From Magnolia sinica (Eukaryota > Streptophyta > Magnoliopsida > Magnoliales > Magnoliaceae), in NCBI RefSeq assembly GCF_029962835.1, contig NC_080577.1:4960001-5024000 (forward strand): a stretch of 64,000 nucleotides of DNA. Direction: 5' to 3'. The notes beneath the pieces are model-generated. The model was not told where the DNA came from and searched no databases. It saw only the letters and a list, made by a program, of their open reading frames with translations. Position 1 is the stretch's first letter; every line of letters starts with the position of its first letter. The translations under genes and the position numbers were made by a program. This document shows, in pieces, positions 56,094 to 64,000 of the stretch.

Positions 56094-56544
56094 CATATAA
56101 CCTGGTCCAAATTGCCGGCCTCTGCCATTAGAAAGTTGGGAAAATGGGCATGAATCGCACGTCTAGATGTCGTTTGAATGGATCCTGTAACATGGCCTGC
56201 ATTCATTTGTGATGCCATCCGTGTTTGGATTATTGGTTATAACGGAATATGATGGTTTGGGACACTTAAAAATGATCCTTAGATCGGTTGGATCCAGATG
56301 GGACCCACACGTGTTATCAACTGTTCACCTTTTAGATTTATGGGTCCCACCTAGTGGGTAACCATCATTAGCTGTTTTGCATTCCCTTAATTACTGCCCT
56401 TCCATTAGAAATAGGAATATGGATGTGGATTGCATGGCGACCTTGTGGCGGAATTTGATTGGGCCATCTGCATTTGTAAGAGATGAAACCCATGCTCACA
56501 AAGCATGGCGGGAAACTGTGACTTCGGTGGGACCATGACCATGG

Positions 56545-56925
56545 GCCCACCTTGATGTTTGTGTTGTATATTCACACTGTTCAAATGTTTTGCCAGCTCA
56601 TTAGGCCCTAAAATGAAGGAAATCCAAATCTCAGGTGTACCACACCACAGGAAACAGGGGCCGCAAATATTTATAATTTTCTCTTTATACAGGTTTGCGT
56701 GACGTTATCAACGGGTTGGATGGCAAATAAACATTATGGTGGGGCCTTAGAAAAGTTTTTATTTGTCGTTGCTCAATTGCAACCTTTTCCTGTGGTGTGA
56801 TCCACCTGATATTTGGATCTGCTTCATTTTTTTTGTCTCATGCACTAAAATAAATGGAAAACAGATGGATTAAGTAGATATACAACTCATACATCAAGGT
56901 GGGTCCCACAGTGATCTCCTTGTGG
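56545..56925. repeat. long-TIR element, copy 12
   Basis: Left arm: GGGCCCACCTTGATGTTTGT. Centre: GGGTTGGATGGCAAATAAAC. Right arm: TCCTGTGGTGTGATCCACC to CATACATCAAGGTGGGTCCC. The arms are inverse complements. Near-complete. Confidence 0.8.
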
Positions 56926-56929
56926 AAGT

Positions 56930-57970
56930 CAATGTTTCCCACCCTCATCATTAGTACTGGACTGCACCCACCTACAGCAGTAGCAAGTGGCCCAATCAAA
57001 TCCTACTTCATCCTAACACCACTTAGCCACTTATAATATTGAGTCCTAGGAAAAGTAAGCCACCTTTTTTCTATACAGAGCAGTGATGATGTACAATATT
57101 ATCATTCTTATTATATATGCTACATCATATTCCTAGCCAATGCCTCACGTGTAGGACATCTGAGCCGTGCAAGAGGTTGGGCCCACCATTAAGATAAACT
57201 GGATCAGAAATAAGGTGGGCCTCATTTGTAAATTCGGGCAAGGTTGGCTAAACCTTGTTGGAAATCAAGAGGCATTATTCTTTTGCCTTACAAGGGCGAA
57301 GTCTGACCCTTTGACAATCGCCAACGGAAGTCTGGGTTTCTTCTTCTACGTGCATTATGTCCTCAGTTTTCTTGTCTCATGGTTCGTTGATCCAGACCGT
57401 TGATCTGATGGCCCCTTGGTGGTTGGATCACTGCCCCTAAGGCTCCACAAAGGAAGAACCTACTAATTCAATTTCTGGCAATTTTCAGTTGAATATTGAA
57501 CAGCGCTGTGCTTCTTTTCTTGACCATCTATTTTCAGTCAACAAATGGAAGGGCTGGTTTGGATCGTTCCATCAAGGATGTTTTGGAATTATAGTCAATC
57601 CAGTGCGAGTCCCACCAGACCAACGGTCTGGATCAACAAACCGTAGGTCCCATTCCTACAAACAAAGACTAGAGCATACTATACATATGGTGGTTTTTAA
57701 ATGCCAATACCATTGATCTGAACCATCCATTTGATACATTTCGTCCGTAACTTTTGTTTTTACAGAAGGTCCACCTATACGATGGTTAGGAATGTCCTGA
57801 TCACTACTAGCTTTAGGTTAAAGCTCATCCATGATTTGGCCCATTAATTGGACGGTCAGCCGGTGGTCATTTGCAGTAATTGTACGATGGATGGTGATGG
57901 TTTGCAGTTCCATACAACCTGTTTAGGACTGGAGTAGTCTACTATCCCGGGTGTATGCAGAGGGTAAAAC
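56930..57970. other. intergenic, no gene seen
   Basis: No supported coding region. GTTGGGCCCACC at 57177 and the adjacent words are of the same repeat vocabulary but not a definable copy. Confidence 0.5.
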
Positions 57971-57974
57971 ATCA

Positions 57975-58415
57975 AAATTCTATGGGGCTCGCCGTCTTGT
58001 GCGTGCGACATCCACTCCGTCCATAAAATGTGCCTTCTCATGTTCACCGTAAATCCGGAGAATGAGCCCAATCCAAAACTAACGTGGGCCAAACCACGCT
58101 TAACAATGTAACATCGAGCAAAAAACCTTCATCTTCACATGGTGTGGCCCACCTGAGTTTTGGATCTGGTCCATTTTTAAGTTGTCTACTCTCCCTAGTG
58201 AAACACATCTGATCAACGGGTTGGATGGAATATAGACACCTTAGGGGTCCCCAAATGTAAACCGATTATCGACGTCCCCTCCCATTCTTCCGTAGTGTGG
58301 CCCACCTAACTTGTGGTTCTGGCTATTTTTAGGCTCAGGGACTAACATCGAGGATCTCACCTGACAGACGGAGCGCATGTCCAGGCACAACACGGTGGGC
58401 CCCACGGAAGTCGGC
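57975..58415. repeat. long-TIR element, copy 13 (divergent)
   Basis: Left arm: TCTATGGGGCTCGCCG, CATCCACTCCGTCCATAAAA. Centre: GGTTGGATGGAATATAGAC. Right arm: GTAGTGTGGCCCACCTAAC to CACGGTGGGCCCCACGG. More diverged than the others. Confidence 0.65.
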
Positions 58416-58419
58416 TTGC

Positions 58420-59125
58420 ACGTGAAGATTCCGGTCCCTCGGTTAATGCTACAGAAAGACACGTGGCAGATGTACACGAGATTTGGATGTCACAGGGGCC
58501 ATATTCCAGAAATTAAGTTAATCATGCAATCCTAACGACCTGCTTGGATTTAAACTTATATGTGGTTGTTGGACGGTCAGGATCGTGTGTAATAATGGGA
58601 CCCGCAGATGAACAAAATCCCCATCTGAACAGGTGTCTCCGACGTGGATACTTCTTTATAAAAATAAAAATAAAATAATTGATGGAATTTCATTGGAAAA
58701 GTCTCCACAGGTTAGGAGAATAGAGGGATGACTTAGGTGGAACGGCATCTACGGTCCAAACAAAAAAGCACCGTTGAGAAAGGGACAGTTCCTTGCACGT
58801 TAGCATCCGATGTCGACACACCATACCAAAGAGACGTGTGCAAAATAAATTATAGTGCTATGAGTTGCATTGGATACATTGGAAGCCCCAATCTGTCGAT
58901 CTGGACCGTCCACTAGGTCCAGGAACAACTTAATGGGCCACCCTGAAGAAGTCACGCCGATTGGATCATCCTATCCATCCATATTTATCAAACAATCAGA
59001 ATCATCCGATCCTGTGATTTTTACGTGATGGCCTATGAACAGTGGGCTGGATCGAGTTGACTGTCCAGATCGATTAATTGGATTGTCCTCGTCATCATAC
59101 GCACTATTGCTTACTTACCCAGAAT
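58420..59125. other. intergenic, no gene seen
   Basis: No gene. An AAATAAAAATAAAAT run lies at about 58662-58676. Nothing else to report. Confidence 0.5.
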
Positions 59126-59129
59126 GGAA

Positions 59130-59535
59130 ATTTTGGGAAGAGGATTGCGTGGTGTCACACACCACCGACCTTGGCCTCAGTGATGTGTTGACGTCAGTAA
59201 GTCCTGTGTATGTATTATATATCCAAACTGTCTGTCCATTTGAAGAGATTTCTCCGGGTCATGAGCCCAATAATGAAGTAGATACAAAACTCAAGTGGAC
59301 CATATCAAGGTTCCAACGGTGACCATCATTGTCCTATGGTGTGGTTCACTTGAGAAATTAATCAGTCTCATTTTTTGGCTCATGCCCTATAAAAGTCTCG
59401 CTAAATGTACGGACGGTTTTGATATAACGTATACATCATAGTGGACCCCACAGAACTGAGTGACGTCAACACACCGAGGAGTTCGGTGGTGTACGGCACA
59501 CCACGCAATCCACTTCCGAAAATTTCTCCTTCAAT
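59130..59535. repeat. long-TIR element, copy 14
   Basis: The left end GAGGATTGCGTGGTGTCAC and the right end, read as complement, GTGGATTGCGTGGTGTGCC pair, as do GACGTCAGTAAGTCCTGTG and the inverse of CAGAACTGAGTGACGTCA. The central spacer is mostly lost. Confidence 0.78.
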
Positions 59536-59552
59536 GAATAGATTAAGACTTA

Positions 59553-60093
59553 CGAGCGGATTAGGTAAGACCCCGGCCTCACCAAAGACGGTACAGCCCT
59601 TATCGTGGGGCCCACCTTGATGCATTTGTTATGTATCCATGCCATCCATCCGTTTTTTAAGATCAATTTATGGTATCATGCCAAAAGCGAAGCCGATCAA
59701 ATTATCAGGTGGACCATAACATAATAAAAAGTGGTATTTGATCATTAACGAGCCACAAAAGTTTTGGATAAATCTGATGTTTGCTTCTTCTTTTTTTCCC
59801 TTCATCCAGGCTTACGTAACCTTATCAACAGATTGGATGGTAAATAAACATTAAGGTGAGCCCTAAGAAAATTTTAATGGTAGTATGGTATATAAACACT
59901 GTTTCTTATGGTATGGTCCGCATGATAATTGGATCTACTTCATTTTTGAGATATTATACTAAAATAATATGGAAAAACGGATGGACAGCGTGGATGCATT
60001 ATACATATATCAAGGTGGGCCGAACGGTAACCCCACAGTAAGGGCTGCGCTGCCTTGGGTGAGGCCGGGGTCTCACCTAATCTCGTCTCGACT
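59553..60093. repeat. long-TIR element, copy 15
   Basis: The arms extend further out here: GATTAGGTAAGACCCCGGCC at the left against GATTAGGTGAGACCCCGGCC read from the right. Next come GGGGCCCACCTTGATGCATT and its inverse, with the central GATTGGATGGTAAATAAAC. One of the best preserved copies. Confidence 0.85.
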
Positions 60094-60337
60094 ATATTGA
60101 CTCCTGAGACCTCGAACTTGACGATTTTACCCTCGACTGCTTTTTGCTTTTAAATAAATCCAGTGCATTCAAGGTGAGGAGCAGCAGATCAACTGTCTGG
60201 ATCACCCGATCCGTGGGCCCCACGCATACGTGTCGCAGATTATAGATCGCAGCAGACAAGAAGCGACCAGAACGGTTATAATTAAAACAAAACTCACGAA
60301 GGGTAGTTTGACACGGAGAAAAAGAAGAAAGTGGGGT

Positions 60338-60704
60338 TATTTGATACTCTGGCAGCGTGTGACGCTTATACGCGGGTACTCACAAATTTTACACGAGGCA
60401 TACATGATCTCAATTTACACCTACTATATTTGGGATCCCACGGATAAATGGTAACCTTTGCTTTGTTGATGATTATTTGACTCATGGCCATTAGATATTT
60501 TCTTTCTTAACCGTACAGTCAATGTCCATCAATCCAATAGTAAGATAGTCAAATAAACAGAATTTTTGGTTCATCATGCATCTAGGGTGGGACCCACAAT
60601 TTTAATGGTTTAATTTTTAGAACTTATGCATGCCACTTATGCAAAATCTAAGCATTTTCTAAATGCCTGCGTATCATCCCTCGTACTCTGCCAGAGTATA
60701 TAAG
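60338..60704. repeat. palindromic repeat family B, complete copy
   Basis: The left end TTTGATACTCTGGCAGCGTG then ACGCTTATACGCGGGTACTC pairs with a right end whose complement reads TATACTCTGGCAGAGTACG then GATGATACGCAGGCATTT. About 45-bp arms, 367 bp overall, no ORF. The same ends occur at 23285-23990, and a half copy lies near 19225. Confidence 0.7.
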
Positions 60705-60709
60705 TTTTT

Positions 60710-61290
60710 CTGAAGAAGAAAAATGAAAACAACTGAAAAGACTTCGGCCTTTCTCGTGAATGAAGGCGCATGGGAGCGTCAGTCACATTCACTCCCCTCG
60801 GTCGTCTACTCAATTTTCTAGTGGTGTACATCCACGCGGCCTGCTTGTAAGTAAATCCTGACCGTTAAAATCGTGGGTTCTCTTGTAGATGGAGCGTAAC
60901 CTTAAATTCCACAATCAAATAATCTTAGTCATCCATCAAATTCTCTTGTAGATTTTGGACCACTTACTATTTTGATTTCAACCGTCTAATTGATAGCAAC
61001 TGATTGGATGGTCAGGATGAAACAATTTCGAAGATTCTCCGTCCACAAGTCTTCCCATGATTCGAACGGTTTGGATTGACACGATTGTGTGCTGCAAACA
61101 TCGACTGGCAGCTAGTTGGGCTTGGGCTTTTGATGGATACCTGCAGCAGAGCCAGAGAGCGTGTTTTGGACCCGAATTAGTAAAGGATCGGGTCCAGCCT
61201 TATTTTGCAAAATCTACTTCCGGTCTGTCCGGAACCCTGGAACATGCCCATTTAACCAAGGTGGCAATCGGTCATGTCGGCCCGCAGGTC
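60710..61290. other. intergenic, no gene seen
   Basis: No gene or defined repeat. Short frames around 61057-61436 lack motifs. Confidence 0.5.
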
Positions 61291-61294
61291 AATT

Positions 61295-61995
61295 TATCTG
61301 GGACCTGATTAGGTGCAGCCCTTACCATGGTGCCCACCATGATGTATGTATTCATTTTAGGGCAATAGCTCAAAAACGAAGAAAATCCAAATATTGGTGG
61401 ATCATACCAAAGGAAACAATGGTGATTGGCCATTAAAATATTTCTATGGGCTGCAAAAGTTTTGGATTAATCAGATATTTGTTTTTTCTATTCATGTAAC
61501 TTTTTATGACCTTATCAACGGTCGGTGGAAAATAAATATTACAGTAGGCCCTATAAAGTTTTTAATGTGAAGGCACTTGATCACCATTATTTCTTATAGT
61601 ACAGTCCACCTAATATTCGGTTCTTCTTCATTTATGGACTCTAGCCCTAAAATGATTTGCCAAAATAAAAGAGAGAATATAAAAGGGTACTTTTTTACCA
61701 TGAAGCTAACATAGCATTCACCTTTTTTTTATTCGACCTAAGCAAAACCTACCTTATCAATCTGGACCTTTACTTGTAAAGATAAATTAATAAAGATGAA
61801 AATACTCTTACTTTTTTCAACTACTTTATTCTAAAACTAAAAATGTTGTTGTCCGGAATCTTTTTTTCGTATCTTAAAAATTTACTTTGGTAACATAAGT
61901 TTTTAGCCATCTAAAAAAAAAAAGCATGGAAAGGGAGCATCTACAGTGCTAAATGCATACATTAAGGTAGGTCCCGTGGTAAGGCCTGCACCTGG
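61295..61995. repeat. long-TIR element, copy 16, with internal insertion
   Basis: Left arm: GATTAGGTGCAGCCCTTACC, CCCACCATGATGTATG. Right arm: TACATTAAGGTAGGTCCC, GTGGTAAGGCCTGCACC. The inverse words pair. The stretch at about 61680-61930 is AT-rich and foreign to the family, suggesting an insertion in the right arm. Confidence 0.7.
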
Positions 61996-61999
61996 TCTT

Positions 62000-62740
62000 C
62001 TCCCAATTGCCCAAACTCCTTAGGTTTGGGCTAAGCTAAATTGGTACTGTGTTGAGCACGGGTTAAAAAAAATGTAACCATTTTAAGAAAATGGGTCAGA
62101 CCTAGGTAGACTCCTATCAAAAAAACCTGCCCATAAAGCTAATCAATGGGTTGGCCCAGATGACTAGACTCACCTAACCTAGCCCCAAATGCAATAAAAT
62201 TAATAGGCAATGAGTATAGATAATGTACGTTTGTGTGTATGCCTATGCTAATTAGGCACGGTGGGACATACCTTTAGTCCCATATTCTATCTTAAACCCT
62301 AGTGCCATTGTGCTAGGCTGTGTTAAGTCAGTCCAGCCGTACTCAACTATTACTAGACGAATTTAGTGGAGTTAGGTTTTGGCTTCATGAATCTTAATTG
62401 GGTTTGCTTGATGAATCTTAAATGGGTTTGGTTGGGCCAGTGGGTAATGGGTCCCAGGTTGGGTTCGGGCTTTCAATAACTCGGCTTTACTAAATGGGTT
62501 GGGCTCGGGCTGAGTCCTACTCGACCTGAACCAGTCCTAGATTTAAGCTGTCAATGGGCGGCTGGGGCCTGAAATAGAATGGCCAACTACTAAACTCGGC
62601 GAGCTCGACAATGACGTTAGTTCCAAGTAATTTCGGGTCCGGGCCCGAACCGGGTCGCAGCCTAACCTAAACGTGAGAATGACGTTAGAACAAAACGGTG
62701 GTGAACTATCACTATACAAATACGAATCCTGCCCAGGCCT
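62000..62740. other. intergenic, upstream of the DUF688-type gene
   Basis: Rich in degenerate TTGGGTT/GGGCTCGGGC words (62400-62560), like interiors of hAT-type MITEs, but without defined ends. The gene's promoter begins at its right edge. Confidence 0.45.
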
Positions 62741-62743
62741 ATC

Positions 62744-62752
62744 TATATATAA
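62744..62752 (+). promoter_or_regulatory. TATA box of the DUF688-type gene
   Basis: TATATATAA lies 49 bp before the start codon, in the context CTATCTATATATAACAC. This spacing would leave a short leader of about 20-25 bases, which is consistent with a plant TATA promoter but compact. Confidence 0.6.
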
Positions 62753-62800
62753 CACACATAGCGAGTCACTGCATGCATAGAGGAAGAGAGGCAGGCAGGC

Positions 62801-63415
62801 ATGGGAACCGAGCCAGACCCCGAGCCAAGCTCACCTAAGCTGTCCTTCTATTCCCTCCCGAGGCAACCAACCGAGCCTGCAGGCATGCTGACTCCGCCGT
62901 TCCGGCCTTCAGCCTCGGTCCCATTCGTATGGGAAGAGGCGCCGGGAAGGCCCCGAACCTGCGACTCCAAACCAGCCAGCGCAAGGTGCTTGGATCTTCC
63001 ACCAAGGCTCCTGACCGAGATGATAATTACCAGTTTGCCCTCCCCAACGACTGTACTGGAAGGACCGTACGTGGGCCGGTCCGTCTCCTGCTCTTCCTTC
63101 AGAGAGGCACATCTGCGCCGTTCGTTCAAGGGCGGTAGTCACAGGAGCATCAGCCCTGAGGAGGCCCAGCTTGGGACCGTTCGAAGGAAAGAGAAGGAGA
63201 GGGGGGTGGGGTTTTGGGGGAAGAGGGTGGGGAAGGTGAAGGGTGGGCCAGGGATGATGAACGGTGATGTAGATGGTTCTGTTGTGCTGTCCTCATCTCC
63301 ATCGTCATCTTCTTCTTTTGGTGAGAGATATGAGAATCCAAAGGTGAAGATCACGAGGTTTAGAAGGAACCGGAGCTTGTTGAATGTTTCCAGCCCCACC
63401 ACCACTCACTTTTGG
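62801..63415 (+). CDS. DUF688-family protein, exon 1 (gene continues beyond the window)
   Basis: The first exon encodes 205 residues and ends at a strong donor, TTTTGG|GTAAGT, in phase 0. Residues 39-52 read SVPFVWEEAPGRPR, the hallmark N-terminal motif of the plant DUF688 family, followed by a LDLPPRLL segment at 65-72. The rest is basic and Ser-rich: SVSCSSFREAHLRRSF, then a poly-Ser stretch (SSSPSSSSSF) and KVKITRFRRNRSLLN near the exon end. No signal peptide or membrane span. DUF688 proteins have no established biochemical role that I know of. The start at 62801 is the first ATG after the TATA box. Alternatively the frame could be a single-exon gene ending at TAG 63449-63451, but the donor and the loss of family-like sequence after it favour splicing. 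Confidence 0.8.
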
Positions 63416-64000
63416 GTAAGTCAGATGCACTTATCTTTCAGTTTGTACTAGTGGGGCCCATTTATCAACGATCCAAACCGTTGATCCGATTGGCCTCAAC
63501 ACGGATTACGTGTACACCAATTTCTCTCAGATTGGGCAATTCTAGATTTTCAAGATGGGCAAAAGCTTTCTATCGGTTGAATCTATACAGTGGATTATTT
63601 TTCAGCCATCCATGTCGGACCGACGTTTTGATTGTTTTACCTTCTCGAGGATTTTATCCTTTGAACGGTTTGGATCACTGGATCATGGCTCCACTCGTAC
63701 GAACTGAAAACCTGGACGATATTCTACTAACTTTACGGAGGTTTGCTAATGCCACACGGCTGGAGATCCTGCCCATATACCTTATACACGAAGGAACACG
63801 TGCTAATATGGAACGCGTGTTTACGATCAGAGCTTTTCATCGGCAGGCTGCTTTATTCCTCGGATGGGTCACACTGGACAGTAAACGGACGGTTACAACA
63901 TATTCCATCCGTCCATTTGCCGTGTGTGATATCAGATATGGCACGCCTGAGGTGTGAAATGGCCAGAAAATCTAAACCGTGTAGTGTAGACCACGTGATG
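63416..64000. other. start of intron 1 of the DUF688-type gene
   Basis: Opens with GTAAGT. The sequence contains GTGGGGCCCATTTATC and ACCGTTGATCCGATTGG words typical of the repeats in this window. An open frame of 181 codons crosses it but has no protein-like features. The acceptor lies beyond the window. Confidence 0.55.

Noticed and set aside
63412-63957. 181-codon open frame on the + strand
   Set aside because: It begins three bases inside exon 1 in another frame and crosses a strong GTAAGT donor. No domain, and repeat-type words lie beneath it. Treated as intron.
1-64000. tRNA or rRNA genes and CRISPR arrays
   Set aside because: No cloverleaf with a GGTTCGAATC-type arm and acceptor pairing was found, no rRNA-like blocks, and the tandem arrays have adjoining units without spacers.

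Overview
This window is nuclear DNA from a flowering plant. The evidence is a canonical, intron-split RPN12 proteasome gene whose protein is colinear with the Arabidopsis one, a plant-only DUF688-type gene, and a repeat load of Ty3/gypsy Tat-lineage, L1-type LINE, hAT, Mutator-like and Tourist-like elements. The bloated introns and the abundant long-inverted-repeat elements would suit a magnoliid or another woody lineage. That placement is a weak inference.

Layout. 1-2470: intergenic, with a 543-bp hAT-type element. 2476-12905: one Ty3/gypsy (Tat-lineage) retrotransposon fossil with 790/789-bp LTRs, a 5-bp AATGT target duplication and an antisense coding region between pol and the 3' LTR; its LTRs differ by about 10 %. 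12911-25584: intergenic DNA made largely of short non-autonomous DNA elements, some inserted into others. 25585-30748: a three-exon + strand gene for an 866-residue plant coiled-coil protein. 30749-35087: tandem and inverted repeats, then a short promoter. 35088-54379: RPN12, six exons giving 267 residues (804 bp of CDS) spread over 19.3 kb. 54380-62740: a dense array of long-inverted-repeat elements. 62801 to the end: first exon of a DUF688-family gene that runs off the window.

The host genes are unrelated in function and all lie on the + strand: a 19S proteasome lid subunit, a probable cytoskeleton/endomembrane coiled-coil protein, and a protein of unknown role. No operon-like or cluster logic is visible.

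The most informative structures are in the RPN12 introns. Intron 1 holds a four-level nest: a LINE tail split by a small LTR-like element with inverted ends, itself split by a 2.8-kb hAT derivative that carries several long-inverted-repeat elements. Intron 4 uses a GC-AG splice pair. Across the window one long-TIR family has at least sixteen copies, each able to fold into a hairpin. I see no clearly new biological system. The best candidates for novelty are the inverted-LTR element, the long-TIR family, and the hAT family defined by three perfect 8-bp target duplications.
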